DNA of 64,000 nucleotides from Nocardia amikacinitolerans NBRC 108937 (GCF_001612615.1 NZ_BDAU01000002.1:1-64000), one strand, 5' to 3'. Positions 1-8,118 are shown, counted from the stretch's first letter. Notes: generated by a model from the letters alone, not told the origin. Numbers and translations: made by a program.

Positions 1-738
1 AGCTCGACCGCGACGAAGGGCCGACCTGACCGGGCCGTGGCGCACGAGTCGACCGGCGAGGGCGCGGCCGGTCCAGAGCGGGCGGCTGGCCGAGAGCGGG
101 CGGCGGCGGTGGTGTTCACGGCGGATCCCGCCTATCTCGCACGCCGCCGCGACACCCTCGAATTCGTCGCGAACCTGTTGCGCGCCACCGCATCCCGGCC
201 CGCCCAGCTGTCCTGTTTCGGGCTGCACGAGTGGGCGATGGTCTACCGCACCGACGACGTCCGCCACCGGCAGGTGCCACTGCGGCTGGGGTCCGAGGGC
301 ACCGACGCGGTGGTCGAAGCGATGTCGTTGCGCTGCACCCACTTCGACGCGTTCCGCTTCTTCACCCCCGAGGCCGTCGGCCGCAACGCGCAGCCGCTCA
401 CCCGCGCCGATCAGGTGGCGCGCGAACAACCCGGCTGTCTGCACGCCAACATGGATCTCTACAAGTGGAGTTTCAAGCTCGTCCCGCTTGTCGCCTCCCA
501 GCTGGTCTTGGACTGCTTCGAATTGGCCTGCGACGCACGCGAACTCGACATGCGCGCCAGCCCCTACGACCTCACGGACTACGGCTACGCGCCGATCCGC
601 ATCGAAACACCGTCCGGGCGCGCGGAGTACGTCCGCCGCCAGGCCGAGATCGCCGAGCGGTCCGCCACCCTGCGCACCGCTCTCCTCGACGCCTGCGAGA
701 ACCTGCTCGCAGCGAGCGCGGAATACGCCGCCAGGTAG
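1..738 (+). CDS. 3-methyladenine DNA glycosylase-like protein (3' part)
   Basis: The reading frame is open from the first base of the window, so the true start lies upstream and only the C-terminal part (about 245 codons) is visible. The block with GLHEWAMVYR, the stretch ending HFDAFRFFTP, then CLHANMDLYKW and ELDMRASPYDLTDYGY is what I recall of the actinobacterial family annotated as 3-methyladenine DNA glycosylase, a presumed base-excision repair enzyme. The biochemical role is inherited from family annotation. The last codons and the stop lie within a sequence that recurs near 10.86 kb, which suggests that the gene's 3' end is an insertion or recombination boundary. Confidence 0.6.
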   Translation, partial: SSTATKGRPDRAVAHESTGEGAAGPERAAGRERAAAVVFTADPAYLARRRDTLEFVANLLRATASRPAQLSCFGLHEWAMVYRTDDVRHRQVPLRLGSEGTDAVVEAMSLRCTHFDAFRFFTPEAVGRNAQPLTRADQVAREQPGCLHANMDLYKWSFKLVPLVASQLVLDCFELACDARELDMRASPYDLTDYGYAPIRIETPSGRAEYVRRQAEIAERSATLRTALLDACENLLAASAEYAAR

Positions 739-793
739 GAGCGCGACGGCTCAGCGCACGACGCGACGCTGTGCACCGACCCGACAGCACAGC
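719..793. repeat. Direct repeat, left copy (island boundary candidate)
   Basis: About 75 bp covering the last codons, stop and downstream flank of the glycosylase-like gene recur in the same orientation at 10852-10929. The best block reads aggtaggagcgcgacggctc followed by agcgcacgacgcg, then a mismatched patch, then accgacccgacagcacag. There is a one-base gap and several mismatches, so this is an old duplication or a degenerate att-like pair rather than a fresh target-site duplication. Confidence 0.6.
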
Positions 794-803
794 TTCGTGC
801 AGA

Positions 804-823
804 CGTTTTGTGTCAAGCGATTC
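804..823. repeat. Short direct repeat, copy 1
   Basis: cgttttgtgtcaagcgattc recurs at 1107-1126 with one mismatch (tgt to cgt). The two copies bracket the small membrane-protein gene at 826-1074. Their function is unknown. Confidence 0.6.
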
Positions 824-825
824 CA

Positions 826-1074
826 CTAAAGGAGAAAGATCAGAGGTAGGGAGAAGCCCACTCCTACAGCCAGGAGAACCGCCAACACAATAGAAACGCT
901 CACAGAGACCAGGACGGGCCGAGCCATACTACGCACGAATGCTCGACCCCCATCCCTTTTTCCGGCGGAGACCCCCGCCGCGACGAAAACGACCGCCCCG
1001 GCAAGCATCATGACAATGATGATGGCTTCCAGAATGGTGTTCACAAACCCTCGCTTCCAGCGTTCGGGCTTCAC
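826..1074 (-). CDS. Small two-helix membrane protein
   Basis: This is a predicted 82-residue protein with two hydrophobic segments (roughly residues 14-34 and 54-80) separated by a short basic loop (KRDGGR). I do not recognise the family. The start is uncertain: GTG at 1074 gives the longest form, and GTG at 1044, close to a GCGAGGG stretch, is an alternative. The stop codon sits three bases inside one member of a 20-bp direct repeat and the start is about 30 bp from the other, so the gene may travel as a unit. It is probably an integral membrane protein. No function can be assigned. Confidence 0.45.
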   Translation of the reverse strand: MKPERWKRGFVNTILEAIIIVMMLAGAVVFVAAGVSAGKRDGGRAFVRSMARPVLVSVSVSIVLAVLLAVGVGFSLPLIFLL

Positions 1075-1106
1075 ATGCCTAGAAGCGCTGAGTAATCAGT
1101 GTAAGG

Positions 1107-1126
1107 CGTTTTGCGTCAAGCGATTC
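1107..1126. repeat. Short direct repeat, copy 2
   Basis: cgttttgcgtcaagcgattc is the partner of 804-823. Together they frame a 283-bp unit carrying one small membrane-protein gene. From here to about 1354 the minus strand is open and encodes a plausible protein fragment (VIGLMVEDS, DLGFGDLAEFELPLY), but I find no convincing start, so it may be gene debris. Confidence 0.55.
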
Positions 1127-1354
1127 GGTCGGCGCTCAGGTCCGTCGTCGTCGCTGTATAGCGGTAGCTCGAACTCGGCCAGGTCGCCGAAACCGAGATC
1201 GTTCGACGCGCGCAGAACTTCCGAGGATGAGAGACCGCGGAAGAACGGCGCTGAACTCGGCGCGCCCTCGGTCGAGGCCGAGTCAGCCGAGTCTTCCACC
1301 ATGAGGCCGATCACCCGACCCTCTGCGGCGACGATAGGTCTGGTGGTTCCACTT

Positions 1355-1522
1355 CTAGGACTGCGACGTCCAAGGTCGGATGCACGCCCCGGACATGAGC
1401 AACGCGGGATTCTCCACCGGAGAGTCCTCGTCAGACGGCAGATGACGTAGCCGCCAGGAGGCCCACACCGCGGCACCGAGGCAGATGGCTCCGAGCAGGA
1501 CGGGGACTGCTCTCGGGTTCAC
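1355..1522 (-). CDS. Small membrane protein coupled to the DUF6326 gene
   Basis: A 55-codon frame opens with GTG inside the GTGA overlap at the stop of the DUF6326 gene, an arrangement typical of translational coupling. The product has one hydrophobic segment (VPVLLGAICLGAAVWASW, about residues 6-23) followed by an acidic stretch (PSDEDSPVEN). I do not recognise it. A different reading frame continues leftward from here to about 1096 with protein-like composition, so this may be the start of a longer gene broken by a frameshift. It is predicted to be membrane-anchored. Confidence 0.4.
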   Translation of the reverse strand: MNPRAVPVLLGAICLGAAVWASWRLRHLPSDEDSPVENPALLMSGACIRPWTSQS

Positions 1523-2004
1523 GCTTGCTGTTGGGCGCGAACGGTTTCACGGTCCTGGCTGGTCGCCGACGGTGCGGTGCGGGGCCAGGTCCAGGCGTAC
1601 CGCACGATGACGGCGAGAAGGATCAATTCCAGCACGATGCCGAGGCCGTAGAAGTACAGCCAGGACTCGCCCACCGCGTTGAATACCGTGACGGGGACGT
1701 AGAGCGAGGCCACGATGAGGTTCGTGATGCGGTTCGCCCGGGCGGGCAGCGTCATCGACAGCAGGACCATGAGGATCGGGATGGCCATGAGGGTCAGGGC
1801 CGTGGTCGAAAAGGTCTGGGAGACGTCGAACTCGAAGACCTTGCCGTCGAGGATTTCTTCGATGACGCCGGGCGTGAAGAAGTTGAGAATGTCCACGTAG
1901 GCGTAGAGGAACATGAAGCTTGTCCACGTCGCGGCGAGCTTGGCTCTCACCGGGATCGGCTGGTCTTCCAGTGTGGCGGTGGTGGTTTGACCTGTTCTCA
2001 TCAT
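1519..2004 (-). CDS. DUF6326 family membrane protein
   Basis: This is a 161-residue integral membrane protein with four likely helices (about residues 25-45, 64-86, 95-115 and 122-140). The pattern of PVRAKLAATWTSFMFLYAY near the start and LPARANRITN in the middle loop matches what I remember of the uncharacterised DUF6326 family. The start is one of two adjacent ATGs (2004 or 2001). The gene diverges from the histidine kinase at 2164 across a 159-bp gap, so it is a reasonable target of that two-component system. The role is unknown. Confidence 0.65.
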   Translation of the reverse strand: MMRTGQTTTATLEDQPIPVRAKLAATWTSFMFLYAYVDILNFFTPGVIEEILDGKVFEFDVSQTFSTTALTLMAIPILMVLLSMTLPARANRITNLIVASLYVPVTVFNAVGESWLYFYGLGIVLELILLAVIVRYAWTWPRTAPSATSQDRETVRAQQQA

Positions 2005-2163
2005 GGACTCCGTTGTTGTGGTGAGGATCGGTAGATCCACGATCGCTGAGCCCGGCGGCGGGCGCCTCGGCCCGGAGGCTGGGGTTCGCTTGGCCGATGG
2101 CATGGTCTCTCTCTCGTACTTTCGGCGGGTACCCCGAGGCGCGCCGACCCCTAGGCTGGAGCC

Positions 2164-3303
2164 GTGGTCACTGTCCGGCGCTCCATCTGGCATGAGCCGC
2201 GGCCTGCTGACGCCCCACCCATCGGTCGGCTCGACTGGCTGCTGGTGGGCGTGTTCGCGGCTGCCGCCTTGGTCGAGGGCATCGCTCGGCCGGGCTTGGC
2301 CTTGCGACCCCTTGTGACGGCGCTCGCCCTGGCGCTGATACCTGCCCTGCTCTGGCGGCGGGGTCGCCCCCTGATGGCCGCCCTGGTCGGGTGGGGCGTC
2401 GCCGGGCTGCTCTCGGTCCTCCAGCTGACTGCGCACGCCGGGGACCTCGGCCTCTACTCCATGATGGCCGTCCTCATCCTGCTCTACTCCCTGGTGCGGT
2501 GGGGCTCGGGCCGGGAGATGGTCTTGGGGACGGCGTTCGTGACGGTCGTCGTCGCGCTGGGGATGTACGTCTCCTCCGCGGGCTGGGCCGACGTCTTCGG
2601 CGGGAGCGTCCTCTTGCTGTTGTTCGTCGCCCTCGCGGCGATGTTCCGCTACCGCGCGGACCTCTGGCATCGCCAACAGCGCGAGATCCGCAATCAGGAG
2701 CGGGTGAGACTGGCTCGCGAGCTGCACGACACCGTGGCCCACCACGTCTCGGCCATCGCGGTGCAGGCGCAGGCCGGTGGCGTGGTTGCCGGCATCGAGC
2801 CTGAGAAGGCTGCCGAGATCCTGGCCGCGATCGAGTCCGAAGCGTCGCGAACCCTGGCGGAGATGAGAGCAATGGTGCGGGTGCTGCGTGAGGAGGAAAC
2901 CGTCGCCTACTCACCGCAACTGGGTGTCGCGGACCTGCCTGCTCTGGCGCGCGCCGACGCGACGCCCACCGTCGAGGTCTCGCTGGCCGGTTCGTTGACC
3001 CGGCTGGCACGACCCGTGGATGCCGCGCTCTACCGGCTCGCGCAGGAGTCGCTGACCAACGCCGTACGGCATGCCAGGAGCGCGACCCGCGTCGGGATCG
3101 ACGTACGCCGGGAGGGCGACGCCGTCAGACTGCGTGTCATCGACGATGGACAGACCGAGCCGGGGCCGGCCCCGGAGCCTGGGTTCGGCCTGCTGGGCAT
3201 GGCCGAACGCGCCCAGCTCCTCGGCGGATCGCTCTCCGCGGGGCCGGGGCCCGAGGGTGGCTGGGTGGTCGAAGCCGTGCTGCCGGTGGAGGCGATGGCG
3301 TGA
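2164..3303 (+). CDS. Sensor histidine kinase (NarL/LuxR-partner class)
   Basis: This 379-residue membrane sensor has a hydrophobic N-terminal half (about residues 24-162, perhaps five or six helices) and a short linker. A HisKA_3 dimerisation domain follows, with the phosphoacceptor His188 in RELHDTVAHHVSAI. A HATPase_c domain comes next, with the N box AQESLTNAVRHA and the G boxes DDGQTEPG and GFGLLGMAER. GTG at 2164 is the most upstream plausible start. It overlaps the response regulator by four bases (GTGA), so the two are co-translated. The signal sensed is unknown. The divergent DUF6326 gene is the obvious candidate target. Confidence 0.88.
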   Translation: MVTVRRSIWHEPRPADAPPIGRLDWLLVGVFAAAALVEGIARPGLALRPLVTALALALIPALLWRRGRPLMAALVGWGVAGLLSVLQLTAHAGDLGLYSMMAVLILLYSLVRWGSGREMVLGTAFVTVVVALGMYVSSAGWADVFGGSVLLLLFVALAAMFRYRADLWHRQQREIRNQERVRLARELHDTVAHHVSAIAVQAQAGGVVAGIEPEKAAEILAAIESEASRTLAEMRAMVRVLREEETVAYSPQLGVADLPALARADATPTVEVSLAGSLTRLARPVDAALYRLAQESLTNAVRHARSATRVGIDVRREGDAVRLRVIDDGQTEPGPAPEPGFGLLGMAERAQLLGGSLSAGPGPEGGWVVEAVLPVEAMA

Positions 3304-3956
3304 GCATCCGTGTTGTCGTAGCCGACGACCAGGACTTGGTCCGGACCGGGCTGGTGATGATCCTCGGCGCGCAACCCGACCTCGAGGTCGTGGGCGAGGC
3401 AGCAGACGGGCTCGCAGCGCTCGACCTGGCGACCCGGCTGCGTCCCGACGTCCTCCTCGTCGACATCCGGATGCCCGGGCTCGACGGCGTCGAGGTGACG
3501 CGGCGCCTGGCCGGGCCGAACGTGGCGGACCCGATGGCGGTCGTCGTGATCACCACCTTCGACCTCGATGAGTACGTCCTCGGCGCCCTACGCGCAGGCG
3601 CCCGCGGCTTCCTGCTCAAGGACGCCGGGCCGGAGCTCCTCGTGCAAGCTGTCCACGCGGCGGCCAACGGGGACGCGCTGATCGCCCCCAACGTCACCCG
3701 CCGGCTGCTGGCGACCTTCGCCGACCAGGCGCCGGCGGTACCGGTCCAGCCCATCGACCCGCTCACCGAGCGCGAGAAGGAGGTGCTCGCGCTGGTGGCA
3801 CGGGGCCGGACCAACGCCGAGATCGCCACCGAGCTCTTCGTCGGCCTGAGCACGGTCAAGACCCACGTCGCATCGTTGATGACCAAGCTCGGCGCCCGCA
3901 ACCGCGTCGAGATCGCGATGTGGGCATACGACACCAGACGCCTGAGAGCCGATTAG
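3300..3956 (+). CDS. LuxR/NarL-family response regulator
   Basis: This 218-residue regulator has a receiver domain at about residues 1-120. Its acidic pair is DD (9-10), the phosphoacceptor is Asp55 in LLVDIRMPG, the switch threonine is in VITTFD and the conserved lysine is in LLKDAG. A C-terminal LuxR helix-turn-helix follows (PLTEREKEVLALVARGRTN to VKTHVASLMTKL, about 148-208). It starts at a GTG overlapping the kinase stop and is the cognate partner of that kinase. It probably binds the 2005-2163 divergent promoter, which is inferred from position only. Confidence 0.9.
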   Translation: MSIRVVVADDQDLVRTGLVMILGAQPDLEVVGEAADGLAALDLATRLRPDVLLVDIRMPGLDGVEVTRRLAGPNVADPMAVVVITTFDLDEYVLGALRAGARGFLLKDAGPELLVQAVHAAANGDALIAPNVTRRLLATFADQAPAVPVQPIDPLTEREKEVLALVARGRTNAEIATELFVGLSTVKTHVASLMTKLGARNRVEIAMWAYDTRRLRAD

Positions 3957-3974
3957 TGGGTACCGGTGAAGGGG

Positions 3975-4034
3975 TGGCCGACCGTCGGTGGTGGAGTCGA
4001 ACTGGAAGTCGTTGGCCCACACCATGTTCGGGTG
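3975..4034 (-). pseudogene. IS3-family transposase fragment
   Basis: Twenty codons on the minus strand read HPNMVWANDFQFDSTTDGRP. This is the start of the DDE catalytic core of IS3-family OrfB transposases (usual form PxxVWAxDFQFDxTxDGR). On both sides the similarity stops, at about 3974 and at about 4040 just before the 205-bp repeat. It is therefore a scrap of an insertion sequence left next to the repeat. No inverted ends were found. Confidence 0.65.
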
Positions 4035-4063
4035 CTGTTGGCTACATCGGTGAACCGCGGCGT

Positions 4064-4269
4064 CGCTGATCGGTGAATCCTGACGGCACGCTCGACGGGT
4101 GTCGTCGAAGACTGACCAGGACACAGCAACCAGATTCGCTGGCGATGTCGGATGCACCTCACATTTGCTGTTGCTGCGTCGTCGGAGTACTGGAAGCGCG
4201 GGGTGGGCCGCCGGGTAGCGGATCGCGGCCCAGAAGGTCGAACGGAGACAACATGACCTCGAATGCATC
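4064..4269. repeat. 205-bp direct repeat, left copy
   Basis: It aligns with 10414-10617 in the same orientation, with roughly a dozen differences by eye (for example a 2-base deletion after the ccaggac block). It contains the upstream region, Shine-Dalgarno (cggagacaac) and first few codons (ATGACCTC) of a small gene. The right copy shows this gene to be SnoaL/NTF2-like. In this copy the gene is cut off after about six codons. The two copies enclose the 4.4-10.3 kb cassette. Confidence 0.85.
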
Positions 4270-4312
4270 TCCGATCGCGGATATCCCTGGATAGAGTGGG
4301 GCCTTTTGATGA

Positions 4313-4335
4313 CCCCACGTATTTCCCCACGTATT
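4313..4335. repeat. Tandem 11-bp repeat
   Basis: ccccacgtatt occurs twice with one base between the copies. It lies between the left 205-bp repeat and the stop of the phosphotransferase gene. It could be part of an integration or recombination site or a protein-binding site, but only the repeat itself is visible. Confidence 0.5.
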
Positions 4336-4400
4336 GACCACGACCCGAAACCAACACCCCACCCTCGTAGCAACAAGACCGCTAACACAGTTGCGCTGGT

Positions 4401-5315
4401 CTAAAGTCTGCCCGGAATGTAATGGCTCCACGACGATTGCCGGTTGCCTGCACGGAGGTCATCGATTCGTTGCCGCAACCGGTGGGCGTGCTCAACCGAA
4501 GTTGTCGCTCGTCGGAGTGGGCCGGTTACCTGAACAAGGTCACGCATGTCCAGCAGCACCTGGTACCCAGACCACTGCGACAAGTCGTACCCGTACTCCT
4601 CGATGAAGTTCCGAACCCAAGTCTCGTCACGTCCGTACCGCACCGCGGCATGCCATGTCGGAATCAAGTCCACTTCTCGTGGGCCGATGCTGACCCAGTC
4701 CCAATCTCCGAGGATCGGCCGAGGTGGATTGATTCTGTTGTCCCACAGAAGGTTTCCTGCCCAGGCGTCGCCATGGATCAGTCCGACGCCTAATGGCCAA
4801 TCTAGTTCGGTCAGTTGCGTGCGAACCTGGTCGATTCGCCTCAGTAACCATGCACGCTCGTCCTCGATGATGACGCTCACCGTGCTGTCCACGAGAAGCG
4901 CTCCGTGCAACGATTCCAACGGCGTCCACGGTTGAAGTTCGATTGTCGGCGTGGGCAAGTCATGCAGCGATCGGAGAAGACGGCCAAGCTCCCTCGAGGT
5001 CAGTTCCGGGGTATCGGCCACTTGTCGGTAGTACTGCCAGAATCCAACCGTGTACCCGTTGACTCGCACCGGTTCGACGCCGGAGAGCGGAGCCGTCGCG
5101 CCGAATTGGTGCTGCGCGGTCAACCATTCGGTTACTGCGTAGATCCGTCTCGGCCTGTCAAGGTCCGCCTCGTTGGCGCCGACCCGGGCAACAACTCCGT
5201 GACGTGGCAGGACATAGACAGCGTTGCTCGAATGGTGGATCAGCTCCGCCCCGGCGGGATCGAGCCCGGAGACTTGGCACGCGGCGGATAGCGCCGCGTA
5301 CTCCTCCAACGACAT
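4401..5315 (-). CDS. Aminoglycoside-phosphotransferase-fold protein
   Basis: This 304-residue protein has the protein-kinase-like fold of the APH/choline kinase family. The catalytic loop is GLIHGDAWAGNLLW (His181, Asp183, Asn188) and the metal-binding motif is LGDWDWVSIGP (Asp204, Asp206). The N-terminal nucleotide-binding region is less typical. It begins 7 bp after the XRE regulator's stop, so it is the second gene of a leftward operon. The substrate cannot be inferred from the sequence: many such cassette-borne proteins phosphorylate small metabolites rather than aminoglycosides. Base composition is visibly less GC-rich than the flanking core genes. Confidence 0.8.
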   Translation of the reverse strand: MSLEEYAALSAACQVSGLDPAGAELIHHSSNAVYVLPRHGVVARVGANEADLDRPRRIYAVTEWLTAQHQFGATAPLSGVEPVRVNGYTVGFWQYYRQVADTPELTSRELGRLLRSLHDLPTPTIELQPWTPLESLHGALLVDSTVSVIIEDERAWLLRRIDQVRTQLTELDWPLGVGLIHGDAWAGNLLWDNRINPPRPILGDWDWVSIGPREVDLIPTWHAAVRYGRDETWVRNFIEEYGYDLSQWSGYQVLLDMRDLVQVTGPLRRATTSVEHAHRLRQRIDDLRAGNRQSSWSHYIPGRL

Positions 5316-5322
5316 GCCAGCC

Positions 5323-6648
5323 CTACCCGACTAGTGCGACTGTGGATCGAAACTCGTCTTCGACCTGCTGAACGATAGCCAGATCAGCGTACGGTGCCAG
5401 ACGACGACGGACAATGTTGATCAACTCGATACCGCGAGCGCTGGTCAGGCCGCGAGCAACACGCATTGCGTCCAGGAGCACCCGACACGCTTGCTCGACC
5501 TCCACACTTTGGCCTGTTGCGGCCTCGCCGGAATCGGGTACGTACGACGCCGCCAGCGTCGCCGCTGCTAACACTTGCCGACGTTCCATCCCCGCAGAAT
5601 CCGCCAGAACCACAGGTGCGCGTCGCTGTACATCCACAGCACGTCGCCCATCGTGCGCCACATACATGAACTCGGCCGACAACTGCCGGTCAGTGAAGAA
5701 CCGGATCCAATCCGGCTCGTCATCCGGACGTGCACGGTTCAACCGCCGCTCTGCCTCCAGCATCGCTTGTGCGCCAGCGGTCATATCGCCATTCAGCGCA
5801 TGCGCACGCGCTAACACTGCATTGCACCGCGCGGTACTGCTCGGCGAACCCGATTGCTCTGCCGCGCGTACAGCCGCCGCGCCGAACCACAGCGCCTCCT
5901 TCCTATGGCTAAGGTAGTGCGCCTGCATCGACATGTCCGTGAGGATATGCGCCCCCAGCGCGGCATTGCCGCCTGCTTTCGCAAGCCGCAGAGCCTGCCG
6001 AAAGTACTTCTGCCCCAACCCCTGTCGAGCTGAATCGAAACACATAAAGCCGCTCAGGTCGCACAGCCGCGCCGCGACTGCATACAGCTCGGACGCGGTA
6101 CGACTGTCGTAAGAGCCACGCAGCGCCGGTCCGACTACGTCATCGACAAACCGCGCAAGAGTCGCGCGTGCGTAGCCCCCGCCGAGGTGGTGGTCCGCAC
6201 TGGAGAACACGTCGCACATCGACCACATGACCTCGATGTCGGCGGTGCCAACACGCCGATGGCTTTCGCCTGTGGCAAAGACCGGAACAGTCTCGTCCAA
6301 CCATTCGCGCACAGGATCGAACACGTCACAGCCGACCCATGGCGCGTTAGGCTCGTCCGCTACCAACGAAATGGTCGAATCCTTTTGTGGCGCTTGTGAA
6401 TTAATGTCGACCCACATGCGTTCGAGGACACCGCCGGTCTCCAGCGCTTCGTCCATTCGCTGTGCGAAATCTCGTGTTGGACGCCGTTGAGCCTTCTCTA
6501 TCTTGCAGATCAGCGAACCACTGTCGTGACTGATAGCGCCGAGCCGGTTCAGCGACATCTTCCGTAACAGTCGCCAGTGCCGCAGTTCCGCGCCGAAGAA
6601 CTGTTGCGCCGACTCCATAGCGGCCAGCTCGCGCGGTGGTTGGGCCAT
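5323..6648 (-). CDS. XRE-family regulator with long TPR-like C-terminal region
   Basis: With the ATG at 6648, preceded by AGAGGA at good spacing, the product is 441 residues. An upstream ATG at 6759 would run through the dyad at 6701-6727 and is less likely. The N-terminal HTH_31-type domain (about residues 17-72, ELRHWRLLRKMSLNRLG to CKIEKAQRRPTRDF) is followed by an alpha-helical region rich in tetratricopeptide-like repeats (LRLAKAGGNAALGAHI, ARAHALNGD). It resembles actinobacterial sensor-regulators whose C-terminal part binds a small ligand or peptide. It heads the leftward arm of the cassette and probably controls both arms through the palindrome upstream. Confidence 0.8.
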   Translation of the reverse strand: MAQPPRELAAMESAQQFFGAELRHWRLLRKMSLNRLGAISHDSGSLICKIEKAQRRPTRDFAQRMDEALETGGVLERMWVDINSQAPQKDSTISLVADEPNAPWVGCDVFDPVREWLDETVPVFATGESHRRVGTADIEVMWSMCDVFSSADHHLGGGYARATLARFVDDVVGPALRGSYDSRTASELYAVAARLCDLSGFMCFDSARQGLGQKYFRQALRLAKAGGNAALGAHILTDMSMQAHYLSHRKEALWFGAAAVRAAEQSGSPSSTARCNAVLARAHALNGDMTAGAQAMLEAERRLNRARPDDEPDWIRFFTDRQLSAEFMYVAHDGRRAVDVQRRAPVVLADSAGMERRQVLAAATLAASYVPDSGEAATGQSVEVEQACRVLLDAMRVARGLTSARGIELINIVRRRLAPYADLAIVQQVEDEFRSTVALVG

Positions 6649-6700
6649 CGCTTCATCCTCTTTGACCTGGTCGTTTGGGACCGGTTTCGGTGCAGCCTCG

Positions 6701-6727
6701 GATGCGGACAGATTTTCTGTCCGCATC
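6701..6727. promoter_or_regulatory. Perfect 11-bp inverted repeat in the divergent promoter
   Basis: gatgcggacag and ctgtccgcatc are perfect reverse complements separated by atttt. The site sits 53 bp upstream of the XRE start and 105 bp upstream of the first rightward gene (6832). It is the natural operator candidate for the XRE regulator. A hairpin in the leftward leader RNA is the alternative. Confidence 0.7.
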
Positions 6728-6831
6728 AAACATATACCGACCTCCGTGCGGCTGGTCACAGACTGAACCTGCGTCCGATGCGGGCCGATTCCGACTCCTA
6801 CCTACAACATTCGCAGCACTGAGGGGGCACG

Positions 6832-6993
6832 ATGTCGAACCCAGATCTGCCGGACCGGACACGGTTCGTTGGTCCGCCTATCCCATGGCCGGTTGACCGC
6901 CGTGCCGATGTGATCGAGCGCTGCAGGAACGCCCTACGCGGGTGGACACCCACCGAGCCAACCTCCACGCAGCAACGCGACTCGAGGGATTGA
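6832..6993 (+). CDS. 53-aa hypothetical protein, first gene of the rightward arm
   Basis: ATG at 6832 is preceded by a strong GAGGGGG ribosome site and gives a 53-residue, charged, proline-containing protein (starts MSNPDLPDRTRFVGPP, ends QQRDSRD). No signal peptide, helix or known motif is visible. It ends 5 bp before the next gene's ATG, so it is probably the first cistron of the operon. I do not recognise it. Confidence 0.5.
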   Translation: MSNPDLPDRTRFVGPPIPWPVDRRADVIERCRNALRGWTPTEPTSTQQRDSRD

Positions 6994-6998
6994 ACTCA

Positions 6999-7484
6999 AT
7001 GGAGCACATACCGTTCGGGGACACCCCGTTGTCCCGCTGTCACTTCTACCGGCGGGTGTGCGATCTGCCCGCGAACATCGACCCACCTCAACTCGGCCAA
7101 ATCGTAATGAAGGTCGAACATGTCGGGGCGTTGACCATGCCCGCACACCTTGGCCAATCCGTGAAAGTCCGTAGGCAGCAGCAGGGTTCGAACCTCGGCC
7201 CGGTGGTATCTCATCCGCGCCGGAACAGGTGGACATTCTTGATACGGCCGGACATCCCCGATGACGACCGACTGTTCGCCGAGATGTATCGCCTCGACGT
7301 CTCGGTAGTGCGAACCGGTGGCACCGTCGCTTTGCCGTCGCCAGCCGACAAAGGCGCGCAGTTCCGGCGCTGGATCGAACCGCCCTGCTGCACGTTTCGG
7401 CCATCCGGACCTGCGGTGGTCGACACGATACGTGCTTGCTCAGGTCGGTACCGGCCCGTGCGGAGGCGGACGGCTCATGTGTGA
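6999..7484 (+). CDS. Conserved hypothetical protein, 161 aa
   Basis: The frame starting MEHIPFGDTPLSRCHFYRR contains a central part (ITMP-like LTMPAHLGQSV, then RRNRWTFLIRPDIPDD, then LPSPADKG) that I recall from a family common in Nocardia and Streptomyces next to XRE regulators. It is sometimes mislabelled as an RNA polymerase beta subunit. No catalytic motif is evident and I assign no function. It lies in the rightward operon between the 53-aa gene and the resolvase-like gene. Confidence 0.65.
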   Translation: MEHIPFGDTPLSRCHFYRRVCDLPANIDPPQLGQIVMKVEHVGALTMPAHLGQSVKVRRQQQGSNLGPVVSHPRRNRWTFLIRPDIPDDDRLFAEMYRLDVSVVRTGGTVALPSPADKGAQFRRWIEPPCCTFRPSGPAVVDTIRACSGRYRPVRRRTAHV

Positions 7485-7520
7485 GCGTAGGTGCGCGCCG
7501 CCGATTCGGGAGCAGCAGCC

Positions 7521-7853
7521 ATGAACGCAAATACTCTCGCTCCCAGAGCAATTGGTGTTTTATCGCTTGAAGTCAGTGGCCCGCACCTGTTGCGGGACGA
7601 ACGAGTGATTGCCGAGTTGGCACAGCGACGCGGCTACACCCTGGCTGGATTGGTCACCATCGGTGACGACACGTTCATGCCGACAACCCTCATTGTCGGG
7701 ACGGCACGCGGCAAGGGAGCAGCAGCGGTCATCGCGCCCGGCATCGCCCACTTCAGCTGCCGCGTCCGGGCCATCGCTCTGGCGTGTGACCTGATCACGC
7801 CAACCAAATTCGTGGCCTGTACCAGCACCGACCGATTACGGGAGACGTCATGA
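7521..7853 (+). CDS. Small resolvase-like hypothetical protein, 110 aa
   Basis: ATG at 7521 follows GGGAGCAG. The protein (MNANTLAPRAIGVLSLEVSG onward) has an N-terminal beta-strand pattern followed by an alpha/beta stretch (ERVIAELAQRRGYTLAGLVTIG). It recalls the catalytic fold of serine recombinases but lacks the recombinase's DNA-binding domain and an obvious arginine-rich active site. It is therefore probably not a functional integrase. It overlaps the next gene by four bases (ATGA). Many Nocardia genomes carry similar proteins beside XRE genes. The role is unknown. Confidence 0.55.
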   Translation: MNANTLAPRAIGVLSLEVSGPHLLRDERVIAELAQRRGYTLAGLVTIGDDTFMPTTLIVGTARGKGAAAVIAPGIAHFSCRVRAIALACDLITPTKFVACTSTDRLRETS

Positions 7854-8029
7854 GTGAACAGGCTTCCCCGCTGCCGGACGAGCCGGACGTTCATTTGAGC
7901 GTGTACCTGCATGGTGCACGGTTCGACTTCGCCGCCTGCCTCACCGCCGCACTTCTGTTCATTCAGGACTTCCGCGCCCACCACTACCCAGATGCGGTGC
8001 AGGTCATCCCCGGCGAAACCGCTGAATAA
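7850..8029 (+). CDS. 59-aa hypothetical protein
   Basis: It starts at the ATG of the ATGA overlap with the preceding gene. The 59-residue protein (MSEQASPLPDEPDVHLSVYL onward) is acidic and has a central amphipathic or hydrophobic segment (FDFAACLTAALLFIQDF). No family is recognised. The tight overlap argues for real translation and a function linked to its upstream partner. Confidence 0.55.
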   Translation: MSEQASPLPDEPDVHLSVYLHGARFDFAACLTAALLFIQDFRAHHYPDAVQVIPGETAE

Positions 8030-8118
8030 CTAGGTTGCCCAATGACGCCTCTATCTCGAGCCGTAGCCGCCTTCACCTCGACCGACCACACTCCCCGACC
8101 AAAGGCCAGCGGCGCGCG

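Noticed and set aside
231..893. Long overlapping frames inside the glycosylase-like gene
   Set aside because: Arg/Pro-rich shadow frames typical of high-GC DNA; the other frame has clear family motifs.
1519..2745. A 408-codon minus-strand frame reaching into the kinase gene
   Set aside because: Only the part from 2004 leftward is protein-like (DUF6326); the rest is a shadow of the histidine kinase.
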